The notes: generated by a model from the letters alone, not told the origin. Numbered from the stretch's first letter, positions 40,201-48,993 are shown. The stretch is DNA of 64,000 nt from CAZLKN01 sp964560135 (GCA_964560135.1 CAZLKN010000002.1:61552-125551), one strand, 5' to 3'. Numbers and translations: made by a program.

Positions 40201-40717
40201 GCCCGACGATCACCTGTCCGGGTCGCGCGGCGGACTGCAGCCGGCTCGCGGTATTCACGACGTCACCCATCGCCGTGACGTCACCGGCGGCGCGCAGCGC
40301 CCCCACGAGGACCTCCCCCGTGTTCACGGCGATGCGCATCCGCAAGGGGGCCCCCACCTCGCCGGCATGGGCTTCGAGGGTCTCCTGCATCCGCAGCGCC
40401 GCCCGGACGGCGCGCTCCGGATCGTCCTCGTGCGCCACGGGGGCCCCGAACAGCGCGAGGATGCCATCACCCACGATCTTGTCCACCCGGCCCCCGAAGG
40501 CGGTGATGTCGGCGACCAGCCGTTCGAAGCACCGGTCCATCAGGTTCTTGACCTGTTCGGGATCGCGGGTTTCGGCCAGCGACGTGAAGCCGACGACGTC
40601 GCCGAAGAGCACACTCACCACCCGACGCTCGTCGGAGGGAACGTGCATCGCCGCACCGCAGGAGGGGCAGAAGCGCGCGCCCTCAGGAACCGGGTTGCCG
40701 CAGGCGGGGCAGGCCAT
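37202..40717 (-). CDS. class III adenylate cyclase - AAA ATPase - TPR regulator
   Basis: A 1171-residue multidomain protein. It begins with a zinc ribbon (CPAC...CPSC, residues 3-20). Residues 30-195 form a class III nucleotide cyclase with metal Asp40 (LFGDVVGFTSLAE) and Asp84 (KIVGDGILALFG), base-binding Lys80 and AMGDVVNTASRL, so it looks catalytic. Residues 230-560 are a STAND-like ATPase (LLGEAGVGKTRLV, VLVLSELHWADELVLDFLDR, shown as VLSELHWADE). Residues about 620-1150 are tetratricopeptide repeats. Such proteins are abundant in actinobacteria; the signal they sense is unknown. It is followed by the PPOX gene with overlap. Confidence 0.88.
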   Translation of the reverse strand: MACPACGNPVPEGARFCPSCGAAMHVPSDERRVVSVLFGDVVGFTSLAETRDPEQVKNLMDRCFERLVADITAFGGRVDKIVGDGILALFGAPVAHEDDPERAVRAALRMQETLEAHAGEVGAPLRMRIAVNTGEVLVGALRAAGDVTAMGDVVNTASRLQSAARPGQVIVGPETYAATREAIRYDSLGPLQARGRDATVEGWAAVAPLGPPGVRRRRTKAPLVGRKAEIGMLWHSLGTAFAHRRPHLVLLLGEAGVGKTRLVEELAEIARGEHEALVLEGRCVPYGEANVWWPVAEALRQACDIAPDDEAAVAMDKCRAAVAALLQTVDAGEADRVADGLLYLMGYEAKLHDLEPARAREEAFRSLWTCLQAIATNRPIVLVLSELHWADELVLDFLDRLFERLRDLPVVVAATARPELDDRWTPRPGRHNLMVLHLDPLEPQAAGNLMAHLAGREVPADLRSILIERSGGNPLFLEELVALLSESGMLEGRDGYPAELPATLRGLVAARIDALSREERSMLEDAAVGGRTGPVDIPEALARERGEDDPARRLEALAAKDLLGIRDGRYEFRSDLVRDVAYETLTKGERARRHARLGSCLEKRAKASGREDEYLEQVAHHYGSAAELVAELGVVDGAPSDLRERALTWLTKAASRAEDRETPGVCVHLYDQALRLTGDGPHPDALHLRLGRAKARAAVRDLEGGRIDAEAVMTEARSVGDDRACAQALTVVGDIETKETAYAQAAETLARAVEAWRSLGDRSGEADALRLLGMTSMFRGDHEEAEGTIAEALAAFRSVGDRRGEAWCLQNLAWSSFYQGEYSRAEERLHRSVEVFQEIGDFGGLGWAFGLLGYVAYFKGDLATAETLAERGVEWTREMGDRWAEGMMITLLSNVRLWTGRTQEAVELATRAGELFESIDDRFGRVQAGIALSFGLVLGGRIGEALETTQRIGELAENLDQAMKSLAHVQRANITTMIGDGAEALAWLAEDSKGREIDAAHVTAAEGLALLQVGRAEEATRILEDAVDVASADGSKSRALGTLAMAAACAGRVEQALAAVSAQDEVGGGTYVDRVLGRIGAGLAEALRGDGAAAEKRFAQAEALLADTGDVLNQAIAGLAHAYVLRLLGDDAAEDRVASARERLERIGAHADGWDAAFRQVAEGGATTVPG

Positions 40718-40738
40718 CCAGCCCAGTATAAAGACCGC

Positions 40739-41638
40739 TCAGACCTTCAGCCGCAGGGCGCCGGCGTGCGTCCGGAAGACCACCGGGGTCGAGCCCACCA
40801 CCTCCCCGTCCATCTCGATCAGCGCCTCCGGCTCGGAGGTGACCTCGAGCTCCGCGGCCCGGCACTCGTGGATCTTCGGATGCGGGAGGTGGGTACCCTT
40901 GTAGACCTTCGCGATCCCCGCCACGTAGTCCAGCTTCGAGCCGACATGGAACTGGACGTCGAACAACCCGTCGGACGGGTCGGCACCCGGGGCGATGCGC
41001 ATCCCGCCCCCGAACAGCTGGCCGATGGCCACGACCACGTTCATGCACGGACCCTCGTAGACCACCCCGTCGTCTCGGGCGACGATCCTCCGGCGGCGGA
41101 AGCCGGGGAGCATCATCCAGAAGGCCGCCAGGTACACCGCCGATCCCATCTGGCGGGGCAGACGCTGGGCGCGGCGGACGACCTCCGGGCCGAATCCCAC
41201 CTCCGCCACGTTCACGAAATACCTCGCCTCACCGTTGCCGAAGCGCACTTCGCCGACGTCGACCACCCGCGGCGGGTCAGGCGACGCCAGTCGCGCCACG
41301 GATCCGGCGAGGTCCTCGGGGAGCCCGAAGGTCTTCACGTAGTCGCCGCCGGTGCCCAGCGACAGCACGCCGAGGGCCGGGATGTCGCCTTCCAGCCCGT
41401 CGGCCAGCAGGCCGTTGACGACCTCGTTGACCGTGCCGTCCCCGCCGGCCGCGACGACCAGCGCGTGTCCGTCCTGCCGGGCCCTTTTCGCCAGCTCCGT
41501 TCCGTGGCCCGGGCGCTGGGTCAGATCACCGAGCGGATCGAGCCCGGCGCGGTGGAGCTCGCCCAGGAGCCGCTCCCACCGTTCTCCGACCGCGCCCCGA
41601 CCGGCCTTCGGGTTCGCGATCACGTAGACCCCCGGCAT
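40739..41638 (-). CDS. diacylglycerol/lipid kinase
   Basis: A 299-residue lipid kinase of the DagK/YegS family. The catalytic-domain motifs are IANPKAGRG, VVAAGGDGTVNEVVNGL and LGTGGDYVKTFGLP (the usual LGTGNDFAR-type loop with Gly-Gly-Asp), followed by the second beta domain with GQLFGGGMRIAPGADPSDGLFDV. It phosphorylates diacylglycerol or a related lipid and returns it to phospholipid synthesis. ATG 41638 is set by GGGAGG a few nt upstream. It is followed by the cyclase gene and preceded by a 62-nt gap. Confidence 0.87.
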   Translation of the reverse strand: MPGVYVIANPKAGRGAVGERWERLLGELHRAGLDPLGDLTQRPGHGTELAKRARQDGHALVVAAGGDGTVNEVVNGLLADGLEGDIPALGVLSLGTGGDYVKTFGLPEDLAGSVARLASPDPPRVVDVGEVRFGNGEARYFVNVAEVGFGPEVVRRAQRLPRQMGSAVYLAAFWMMLPGFRRRRIVARDDGVVYEGPCMNVVVAIGQLFGGGMRIAPGADPSDGLFDVQFHVGSKLDYVAGIAKVYKGTHLPHPKIHECRAAELEVTSEPEALIEMDGEVVGSTPVVFRTHAGALRLKV

Positions 41639-41700
41639 CCGACCTCCCTCCGACTCGCAGGTTTCCTGCGCCGATACCAGCACACCCGTGCGCCCGGACG

Positions 41701-43116
41701 CTACAGGCCGAGGTTGCCCGGGTTCAGGATGCCCGCGGGGTCCAGCGCCCGCTTCAGTGACCCCAGCAGGGCCCACCCTCCCTCGCCGAGCTCCCGACGG
41801 AACCAGCCGGCCTTGAGGCGGCCGACCCCGTGGTGGTGGGTGATCGTCGCGCCGGTGCGCACCGTCGCCTCCATCCCCGCCTCCCAGACCGCGCTGTACC
41901 GCTCCTCGGCCTCCGCCTCGTCGGCACCCTGCATCGCAAGCGTGAAGTACAGGCACGCGCCGTCGGGATACACGTGGGACATGTGGCACAGCACGCCCAG
42001 GCAGTACGGCGCGACGGCCGCCGTGACCTGTGCGTGGAGCTCCATCACCCGCGACCACTCCGAGGCGACCTCCATGGTGTCCACGATCACGTTGGGACCG
42101 AGGGGGCCGTCCGGACGCATCACCCGCTCGAGCTGCTCCACGGCGTCGAACCGGTGCTCGAGCCACTCGTCGGCCGGTCCCGGGCCCAGCTCGGTGCCGT
42201 CCGCGGCAGCGGCCTCGGCGACGACGAAGGCCATCTCCTCGCCGGCCAGAGGGCCGTCGAACACGAGCACGAGGACGCTCCCACCGACATCCGGGAAGGA
42301 CCAGGCGGTGTCGGCTTCGTCGTACAGGCGGACGACCCCGGGCCGGACGCCGGCCTGGACGACGCGGCGAACCGTGTCCATCCCGTCGCCGAACCGCTCG
42401 AAGCGCAGCGCCGTCCGCGGCCGCGGTCCCGCGGGCACCGCTCGGAGCGTGGCACCCACGATCACGCCCAGCGTCCCCTCGGACCCGAGGAATACCCGCG
42501 CGAGATCGGGGCCCGCGGCCGTCGCGGCATGGGGGCCGAGCCGGACGATCTCACCAGAGGCCAGCACGACGTCCAGGCCGGCCACGAGATCTTCGGCGCG
42601 CCCGAAGCGCGTCGAGAATTGCCCGGCCGAGCGGCAGGCCAGCCAGCCGCCCACCGTCGAGATCGCCAGCGATTGGGGGTAGTGGCCGCCCGTGAGTCCG
42701 TGCGCCTGCAACGCCTGCTCATAGTCGGGGCCACGGGTGCCCGCCAGCGCCGTCGCCCGGAGGTCCGCCGCATCGACGTGCACACCGGACAGCGACAGCA
42801 GGTTGAGCGCGAGCAGTGCCCGGCCCCCCAGCGCCACGGGGTCCACAAGCACGCCACCGCACACGCCCGAACGCCCACCGGCCGGCATCACGCACACGTC
42901 GTGCGCGCCACACCACGCGAGCAGGGCGGAGACGTCGTCCACGGAGGCCGGCGCGGCGACGGCGTCGGGAAGCGCGAAGGCCTCCCCGCGCCGCTGCCGG
43001 GCGATCTGCATCGGCCACATGTCGCGGCCGTAGCTCGACCGCGGGCCGACCTCGGTGGCCAGGTCCCCGGTGAGCAGCCGCCCGAGCTCAGACCACGGAG
43101 GAGTAGGCAACGACAC
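41701..43116 (-). CDS. FAD-linked oxidase, alkyl-DHAP-synthase-like
   Basis: A 471-residue FAD-binding type 4 (VAO/PCMH) oxidase. The FAD domain shows VCVMPAGGRSGVCGG and GHYPQSLAISTVGGWLACRSAGQ (here PQSLAISTVGG), FLGSEGTLGVI, and the late HHHGVGRLKAGWF (positions about 420-433), a His-rich motif shared with alkyldihydroxyacetonephosphate synthase, the enzyme that makes ether lipids. GlpD and a lipid kinase nearby fit glycerolipid metabolism, but lactate- or hydroxyglutarate-oxidase function is also possible. GTG 43116 overlaps the helY end by 29 nt; the ribosome-binding site is weak. Confidence 0.78.
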   Translation of the reverse strand: MSLPTPPWSELGRLLTGDLATEVGPRSSYGRDMWPMQIARQRRGEAFALPDAVAAPASVDDVSALLAWCGAHDVCVMPAGGRSGVCGGVLVDPVALGGRALLALNLLSLSGVHVDAADLRATALAGTRGPDYEQALQAHGLTGGHYPQSLAISTVGGWLACRSAGQFSTRFGRAEDLVAGLDVVLASGEIVRLGPHAATAAGPDLARVFLGSEGTLGVIVGATLRAVPAGPRPRTALRFERFGDGMDTVRRVVQAGVRPGVVRLYDEADTAWSFPDVGGSVLVLVFDGPLAGEEMAFVVAEAAAADGTELGPGPADEWLEHRFDAVEQLERVMRPDGPLGPNVIVDTMEVASEWSRVMELHAQVTAAVAPYCLGVLCHMSHVYPDGACLYFTLAMQGADEAEAEERYSAVWEAGMEATVRTGATITHHHGVGRLKAGWFRRELGEGGWALLGSLKRALDPAGILNPGNLGL

Positions 43117-45739
43117 CCCGCTGGACGGCCTTCACGGATCCGGCCAGCGTGTCGGCGAGGTCACCGTCGTCGACCACCTGCCGGAGCTGCTGGAGCAGGT
43201 CGATGACCTGCTTGGCGACACGGACGAAGTCGCCGGCGGACATCGCCCGATCCTCGAGGAGGGTCTCGAGGCTGGAACCGGCGGCCCACTCGTAGATCAC
43301 ACCCATCACCCCGCCGTCGGGCTCCTTCAGGAGCTCGAGCCCCTCACGCTGCTCCACCTCCGAGAGTTGCTTGTGGAGGTTCATGATCCTGCGTTGGTAC
43401 CGGGCCAGATGCGGCGTGGGGGCACTCTCCGGTTCGTCGCGACCCCGCGCCTCGTAGACGAACAGCGACACCACCGCGGCGAGTTCCTCGGCATCGAGGC
43501 CTGCCAACCACCCGCGGTCGAGGCATTCCACGACGAGGAGATCCGCCTCGTTGTAGACGCGGGTCAGGAGCCGGCCCTTCCCACTGAGCCCCCACTCCTC
43601 CACGTAGCCGAGCTCCCGCAGGACGTTCAAGACGCGCTCGAAGGTCTGGCCGATCGTCCCCCGCCGTCGGCGCACGCGTTTGCGCAGAGACGACGCCTCG
43701 CCCGTGGCGTTGTCCAGGCGTTCGGCCCACTGCAGGTGCTCGGAGGCCTCTGGACAGGCGTGAACCGGATGCTCCTCGTAGGCTCGGACGAGGTCCGCCG
43801 TGCGAGCTCCGCCGCCCGCACCGCGCGGCTTGGAGACGTTGAGCCGCTTCAGTGAGTCGGCCAGGTTCTTCCGCACTTTGGCCGCACGCCAGGACTGCCC
43901 CCGCAACGCGATCCGTCCGAGCGGCTCCGGCGCCGTCCGGAAATCCCGCGGGGAGACGCGGCGCAGCTTGCGGTCGGTGGTCATCACCGACACCTGGGGT
44001 CCGCCTCCTTTCGCCATCCGTGGCTGCTCACACACCAGCGCCTTCCCGAGCTTGTCGCCCCACACCACGTCTCCGGGTGCGAGCCGCCCGAAGGCCTCCT
44101 GGACCTCCGGACCGCCGCGCTGCGTCCTCTGCGCCTCCACCGCCGCCTCCCGCAGCCGCCGGTACTCCATCACGTCACCGAGGTTGCAATGGGCCTGCTC
44201 GCGCAGTGAGGCGACCTCCCGGTCCTTCTCCTCGAGGCGACGCTCCCACAGCACCACCTCGCGGTCGGTCACGAACTGGGCGAAGGAGGAGTTCAGCAGA
44301 TGCATCGCCGCCTCGGGGTCGTGGTTCCGCACGAGGTTCACCGCCATGTTGTAGGAGGTCCGGAACGACGAGCTCAGCTCGTAGGCCCGCACGGTCGCCA
44401 GCGACATGATGCGGTCGAGCGGAACCCAGGGCGAGAAGAGCACCACCGCGAAGCCGAGCTCATCGATCCCCCGCCGGCCGGCCCGGCCGGTGAGCTGGGT
44501 GTAGTCCGTGGGTGTGAGCAGCTCATGGCGCTCCCCGGTGAACTTCGTGAGACGTTCGATCACCACCGTCTTGGCAGGCATGTTGATCCCGAGCGCGAGG
44601 GTCTCGGTCGCGAAGACGATCTTGACGAGTCCGGCGGCGAACAGCTCTTCCACGGTCTCCTTGAAGATCGGCAGCATCCCCGCATGGTGTGCGGCCACGC
44701 CCCGGCGGAGGCCGTCCACGAAGGTGCTGAACCGAAGGGCTCGCAGATCCTCGGGGTCGAGGTTGGAGGCCCGCATCTCCGCGAACTCGACGATGCGTTC
44801 GGCGTCCGCCTCGGAGGTCAGGTGCAGATCGGCGAAGATGCACGACTCCACCGCCTTGTCACATCCGACCCGGGAGAAAACGAAGCAGATCGCCGGCAGC
44901 ATCTTCTCCCGCTCGAGCACTTCGGCCACCTCGATGCGCGACGGTGTGTAGACGCGATCGCCCGGACGCCGCTTCCGGCCCGCATGGCCGTAGCGGGCTC
45001 CGGCAGCCACCCCCCGGGCCCACACGCGCGCCAGATCGCTGTTCACCTTCTGCCCGCGACGGCGTCCCTTCTTCGGGACGTTCTCGGCGTCGGGCTCGGC
45101 GAGGAGAGGGAAGAGCTCTTCCCCGACCATCGCCATGTTGCGCAGCTCCACGGGGCGTTCGTGTTCCACCACCACCGCCGTCGGCCCACGCAGCGTCTCC
45201 AGCCACTCCCCCACCTGATCCGCGTTGGAGACCGTGGCCGAGAGGCACACGACCCGCACATCCGTCGACAGATGGATGAGCACCTCTTCCCAGACGGCGC
45301 CTCGGTAGGGGTCCTGGAGGTAGTGCACCTCGTCCATCACGACGTAGTGCAGGCCCTCGAGGGTCTGGGATCTCTCGTAGATCATGTTCCGCAGGACCTC
45401 GGTGGTCATGACGACCAGCGGGGCCTCGCCGTTGATCGTGTTGTCGCCGGTCAGCAAGCCCACGTTCCCCGCGCCGTGGCGGGCGATCAGATCTCCGAAC
45501 TTCTGGTTCGACAGAGCCTTGAGGGGCGTGGTGTAGAAGCATTTCGCGCCGCGCCGGAGCGCCAGCCAAGACGCGAAGTCCGCCACGACGGTCTTCCCCG
45601 AGCCCGTGGGCGCGGCCACGAGCACGGATCCGTCCTCCTCGAGGGCCTGCATCGCTGCGGTCTGGAACCCGTCGAGTTCGAAGGGGAGCCCCGAAGCGAA
45701 CTCGGCCCCGAGGGGCAACAGCGGCGTGGGGTCCATCAC
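43088..45739 (-). CDS. helY: DEAD/DEAH-box RNA helicase HelY (Ski2/Mtr4-like)
   Basis: An 883-residue superfamily 2 helicase. Motifs: Q-like PFELDGFQ, I APTGSGKT, Ia TTPLKALSNQKF, Ib TGD, II DEVH (VVMDEVHYLQD), III LSATV, and V-VI GINMPAKTVVIERL and QLTGRAGRRGID. A DSHCT-like C-terminal domain follows (ending at residue 883). HelY homologues unwind RNA and may aid RNA decay. The order tatA-tatC-helY matches mycobacteria. It follows tatC after 41 nt. Confidence 0.92.
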   Translation of the reverse strand: MMDPTPLLPLGAEFASGLPFELDGFQTAAMQALEEDGSVLVAAPTGSGKTVVADFASWLALRRGAKCFYTTPLKALSNQKFGDLIARHGAGNVGLLTGDNTINGEAPLVVMTTEVLRNMIYERSQTLEGLHYVVMDEVHYLQDPYRGAVWEEVLIHLSTDVRVVCLSATVSNADQVGEWLETLRGPTAVVVEHERPVELRNMAMVGEELFPLLAEPDAENVPKKGRRRGQKVNSDLARVWARGVAAGARYGHAGRKRRPGDRVYTPSRIEVAEVLEREKMLPAICFVFSRVGCDKAVESCIFADLHLTSEADAERIVEFAEMRASNLDPEDLRALRFSTFVDGLRRGVAAHHAGMLPIFKETVEELFAAGLVKIVFATETLALGINMPAKTVVIERLTKFTGERHELLTPTDYTQLTGRAGRRGIDELGFAVVLFSPWVPLDRIMSLATVRAYELSSSFRTSYNMAVNLVRNHDPEAAMHLLNSSFAQFVTDREVVLWERRLEEKDREVASLREQAHCNLGDVMEYRRLREAAVEAQRTQRGGPEVQEAFGRLAPGDVVWGDKLGKALVCEQPRMAKGGGPQVSVMTTDRKLRRVSPRDFRTAPEPLGRIALRGQSWRAAKVRKNLADSLKRLNVSKPRGAGGGARTADLVRAYEEHPVHACPEASEHLQWAERLDNATGEASSLRKRVRRRRGTIGQTFERVLNVLRELGYVEEWGLSGKGRLLTRVYNEADLLVVECLDRGWLAGLDAEELAAVVSLFVYEARGRDEPESAPTPHLARYQRRIMNLHKQLSEVEQREGLELLKEPDGGVMGVIYEWAAGSSLETLLEDRAMSAGDFVRVAKQVIDLLQQLRQVVDDGDLADTLAGSVKAVQRGVVAYSSVV

Positions 45740-45780
45740 ATCAAGTCTATGCCTACCCCGCCGCCGGGCGTGCTATGCCG

Positions 45781-46605
45781 CTACCGCTTGAGGAGCCGCG
45801 CCAGCCAGATGCACATCTCGTAGAGCGTGTACAGCACTACCGTTCCGATCACCAGGGTGTAGGCGTCCGGCGGGGTCAGAAAGGAAGCCATGACGGCCAG
45901 GCCCACCAGGACGTGACGGCGGTACTGGGCCATCTGCCGGGAGGTGATCACCCGTGCGAGCGCGAGGAACATCAGGACGAGGGGGAGCTCGAAGGCGAGC
46001 CCGAAAGCCATCAGGTAGCGCAGCACGAAGCCCAGGTACTCCCGGGCGGTGAGCAGCGGCGTCACCGAGTCACCGGCGATGACCGGACCGATCAGGAAGC
46101 GGAGGGCCTGCGGGATCGTGTACATCGCGAAGGTGACCCCCATCACGAACAGGAGCATCCCGAAGATGACGAAGGGGATCGAGTACCTCCGCTCCTGCGG
46201 GCGCAGCCCCGGCGCGATGAACTTCCAGAAGTGGTAGAGCACGACGGGGAACGCCAGTCCGAACCCGATGTAGACGGCGATGCGCAGCCGCAGCGTGAAG
46301 ATCTCCAGCGGGCTCGTGAAGATCAACCGGCAGTCCTCCGGGTCCTGCAGGTACGGGCACGCCGGACGAAGCAGGCGCTCCACCACCGGGTCGAAGACGT
46401 ACCAGCCGGCCACCGCGGCGAGACCCACCGCGACGATGATCCAGAACAGCCGCGAGCGGAGCTCCTGGAGGTGCTCCAGGAGCGTCATCTTGCCCTCGGC
46501 GTCGCGGCTGCGGCGGCGGCGGCGACGGAACAGGCGCCGGCGCGAGCGGCGGTCGCCGGTGTGCTCAGCCGTGGCGGCCTCCGGCCGCGATCTCCTCAGC
46601 CGCAC
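45781..46605 (-). CDS. tatC: Sec-independent protein translocase TatC
   Basis: A 274-residue core component of the twin-arginine export system, with six membrane segments. Recognised from MTLLEHLQELRSRL, the periplasmic TSPLEIFTLRLRIAVY, FGLAFELPLVLMF, and SFLTPPDAYT. GTG 46605 gives an Arg-rich N-terminal extension of 39 residues, starting 1 nt after the tatA stop; a start at ATG 46488 with a GAGGG ahead would give the usual 235 residues. TatA is immediately upstream and helY follows. Confidence 0.95.
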   Translation of the reverse strand: MRLRRSRPEAATAEHTGDRRSRRRLFRRRRRRSRDAEGKMTLLEHLQELRSRLFWIIVAVGLAAVAGWYVFDPVVERLLRPACPYLQDPEDCRLIFTSPLEIFTLRLRIAVYIGFGLAFPVVLYHFWKFIAPGLRPQERRYSIPFVIFGMLLFVMGVTFAMYTIPQALRFLIGPVIAGDSVTPLLTAREYLGFVLRYLMAFGLAFELPLVLMFLALARVITSRQMAQYRRHVLVGLAVMASFLTPPDAYTLVIGTVVLYTLYEMCIWLARLLKR

Positions 46606-46606
46606 G

Positions 46607-47017
46607 TCAGCTCGTGGGAGGGACGGGTGGGTCGTCGGGTGGCGCCTGGGCGGCGTCCGGCCCGCTCGTGGATTCGGTACCGGCCCCCGGTTCGGCGTCC
46701 CCGGGGGCTGTCGCCTCCGGGACGGGGGCCGCGCCGGACCCCTCCGCTGCATCGGACGCCGGGCCCGGCGGTGGCCGGAACGGCTCGGCCTTCTCCATCG
46801 GCGGACGGGGCGCGCCCTTCCAGGACGGGAAGTTGCCCGAGTAGTCCTCGTCCAAAGCGAGCCCGGAGCGGACCTCACGCTCGAAGTCGCCCGAGACCCG
46901 ACGGATCTCGCGCAGCGCCTTTCCGACCTGCCTGGCGATCTCGGGGAGACGGTGCGGCCCGAAGACCAGCAGGACCAGAACCACGAGCACGATCATCTCG
47001 GTCGCCCCGACCCTCAT
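46607..47017 (-). CDS. tatA: Sec-independent protein translocase TatA/TatB family
   Basis: A 136-residue small component of the twin-arginine translocase. An N-terminal membrane helix (TEMIVLVVLVLLVFGPHRLPE) with the conserved FGPxxLPE is followed by an amphipathic helix (ARQVGKALREIRRVSGDFEREV) and a long Pro/Ala/Glu-rich tail. The FGP motif is found in both TatA and TatB; actinobacterial operons call it tatA, and I follow that. It is placed directly before tatC. A GTG-initiated small membrane protein precedes it by 9 nt. Confidence 0.88.
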   Translation of the reverse strand: MRVGATEMIVLVVLVLLVFGPHRLPEIARQVGKALREIRRVSGDFEREVRSGLALDEDYSGNFPSWKGAPRPPMEKAEPFRPPPGPASDAAEGSGAAPVPEATAPGDAEPGAGTESTSGPDAAQAPPDDPPVPPTS

Positions 47018-47026
47018 GTCACCAGT

Positions 47027-47254
47027 CTACGGTGACGCGGGGTCGTCCGGGACGTCTGCCCGCAGCTCGGCGGCTCGACGTCGCAGCACCTCGGTCCGGC
47101 GGCGGAGCTGCTCGGCCTCGTCCCTGACCTCCTTCAGCCCCCCGATGCTGCGGCGCAGCGAGCGCAACGGCCCGGCCCCCGAGGCGGCCACAGCCACGAG
47201 CACCACGCCGGCCGCGGCCACGATGAGCAGGGCGAGCACCGCCAAGCCGCTCAC
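47027..47254 (-). CDS. small membrane-anchored coiled-coil protein
   Basis: A 75-residue protein with one N-terminal membrane helix (LAVLALLIVAAAGVVLVAVAA) and a charged helical tail (EVRDEAEQLRRRTEVLRRRAAELRADV) that looks like a coiled coil. GTG 47254 overlaps the acyl-CoA dehydrogenase stop (GTGA), so it was presumably translated by coupling. It lies 9 nt before tatA. The layout resembles TatB or an accessory subunit, but no TatB-like FGP motif is present, so I leave the function open. Confidence 0.6.
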   Translation of the reverse strand: MSGLAVLALLIVAAAGVVLVAVAASGAGPLRSLRRSIGGLKEVRDEAEQLRRRTEVLRRRAAELRADVPDDPASP

Positions 47255-48993
47255 CCGACCAGGCTGAGCACCCGGTCGGGCTCGACGGCTCCGTACCGGG
47301 TCAGCGGCTCGAACAGGTCGAGGATCAACCGGTCGTCCTGCCCGATGCCGCGCAGCGGTCGGACGCCGAGGTGGACGCCGGTGTACAGGCGGGCCAGCGC
47401 CGCCTTGCGTGCCGAGCCGCGCTCGGCGAGTTCCCAGGTGGCCTGCTCCACGAGGAGCGCAGCCGCCGTCAGGTCCGCCAGGTAGCGGGTGACGCGCCTG
47501 GCGTGGAGCTGGGCGACGTCCTTGGGGGCCGCGGCCACGTAGCCCACCGCCTCCCTGGTCTCCTCCACGAAGCTGCGCACCCGGTCGCGCGTGGGGGCGA
47601 CGGCGGGATGGTCGGCACCGTCGATGGCGGCCTCGATCCGGCGCGTGAGGGGCTCCAGGACGCCGTCCCGGGCGAGCGCCCTGAGCACATCGAGGGCGAT
47701 GACGTTCTCCGTGCCCTCCCAGATCGGGTGGCATTGGGCGTCGCGCAGCTGCCGTGCGAGCGGCCAGTCCTGGATGTAGCCGTTCCCACCGTGCACCTCG
47801 ATCGCCGCCGTGGCGAGCTGGACGCCCCGTCGGGTCGCACGGTACTTGGCGAGCGTGGGCACGATCCGCCAGATGCCGGCATCGTCGCGATCCCGGGCGG
47901 CGGAGCCCTCGAAGCACAGGGCCGCCGCGGCCTCGAGCTCCATCACCATCCGGACGAGTGTCTCCCGCACCATCGGGAAGGCGTCGATCCGGTTCTGGAA
48001 CGCCCGCCGGTGCGACGCGTAGATGGCGGCCTCGAGGAACGAGCGGCGACAGATGCCGAGTCCCATATAGGCCACCCCGAGGCGGGAGCCCTGCACCATT
48101 CCGCCCATCATCCGGGACAGCCCCTTGCCGTCCGCGCCGGCGTCCGGGGAGTCGTCGCCCCCGGCCAGCAGGTATGCCTCGGCGTCGACGAAATCGACTT
48201 CACCGGTGGGCACGGCCCGGGTGCCGAGCTTGTCCTTGAGCCGGTGGATCCGGATGCCGTTCGGGGCGCCGTCCCGCCGCTTGCGCGGCACGACGTACAG
48301 CGCGATCCCGCGCGCCCCTTCGGGGGCGCCCTCCGGACGGGCGAGCGTGGCGATCACGTCGGCGTCCACGTTCGAGCAGAACCACTTGAACCCGTTCAGC
48401 AGCCACAGGTCCCCCTCGACGTGGGTGGCGGTCGTCTTCGTGGAGGCACCGAGATCCGAGCCCCCGTCCCGCTCGGTGAGGAACATCGCGCCGTCCCAGT
48501 AGTCGTCGTAAGAGGTCGCGCGGAGGTGCGGGAGGAAATGCCCTTTCACCTGCTCGGAGCCGAAGGCGTCCACGAGGTGTGCGACGCCGGCGGTCATCCC
48601 GACGGCGCAGGCCATGCCGGTCTCCGACTGGTCGAGCAGGTAGCTGCATGCCGACCCCACCACCGCCGACATCGGCCGTCCGCTGCGATGGGGCACCGAG
48701 AGGTAGGCCTCGTAGAGATCCCGCTTGCTGTCCAGCGCCCCCGGATGGTGGACGACCTCTCCGACGTCGTTGCCCCACCGGTCGTAGCGCTCGAGCTGCG
48801 GTGGTTCGCGGTCGGTGCGTTCGGCGCGCTCCGCCACCGCTCCCCCACAGAGCCCACCCATCTCCCGGAGCCTCGCGTCGGCGTCCACCCGGTCGCCCGC
48901 GGGGACGAGTCGCTCGACGGTGTCCTGAAGATCGGGATCGACTTCGTACCAGTTGAGCCCAATCGCCTGCTCGTACGCCGCGTAGTCGATCAT
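47251..48993 (-). CDS. acyl-CoA dehydrogenase (AidB-like)
   Basis: A 580-residue flavoprotein of the acyl-CoA dehydrogenase family. FAD and substrate motifs are AMFLTERDGGSDLG, FKWFCSNVDADV, VHGGNGYIQDWPLARQLRDA (here GGNGYIQDWPLARQ) and the catalytic-type Glu in IWEGTENVIALDV. The extra length and the N-terminal GMACAVGMTAGVAHLV resemble AidB and the related long-form dehydrogenases of the alkylation response. Substrate unknown. It is followed by the small membrane protein and tat genes; cotranscription with these is possible but functional linkage is not evident. Confidence 0.85.
   Translation of the reverse strand: MIDYAAYEQAIGLNWYEVDPDLQDTVERLVPAGDRVDADARLREMGGLCGGAVAERAERTDREPPQLERYDRWGNDVGEVVHHPGALDSKRDLYEAYLSVPHRSGRPMSAVVGSACSYLLDQSETGMACAVGMTAGVAHLVDAFGSEQVKGHFLPHLRATSYDDYWDGAMFLTERDGGSDLGASTKTTATHVEGDLWLLNGFKWFCSNVDADVIATLARPEGAPEGARGIALYVVPRKRRDGAPNGIRIHRLKDKLGTRAVPTGEVDFVDAEAYLLAGGDDSPDAGADGKGLSRMMGGMVQGSRLGVAYMGLGICRRSFLEAAIYASHRRAFQNRIDAFPMVRETLVRMVMELEAAAALCFEGSAARDRDDAGIWRIVPTLAKYRATRRGVQLATAAIEVHGGNGYIQDWPLARQLRDAQCHPIWEGTENVIALDVLRALARDGVLEPLTRRIEAAIDGADHPAVAPTRDRVRSFVEETREAVGYVAAAPKDVAQLHARRVTRYLADLTAAALLVEQATWELAERGSARKAALARLYTGVHLGVRPLRGIGQDDRLILDLFEPLTRYGAVEPDRVLSLVG

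Noticed and set aside
39362..42682. A plus-strand open frame of about 1100 codons opposite the cyclase and lipid genes
   Set aside because: Composition is that of an antisense shadow in high-GC DNA. The minus-strand genes have complete domains and motifs.
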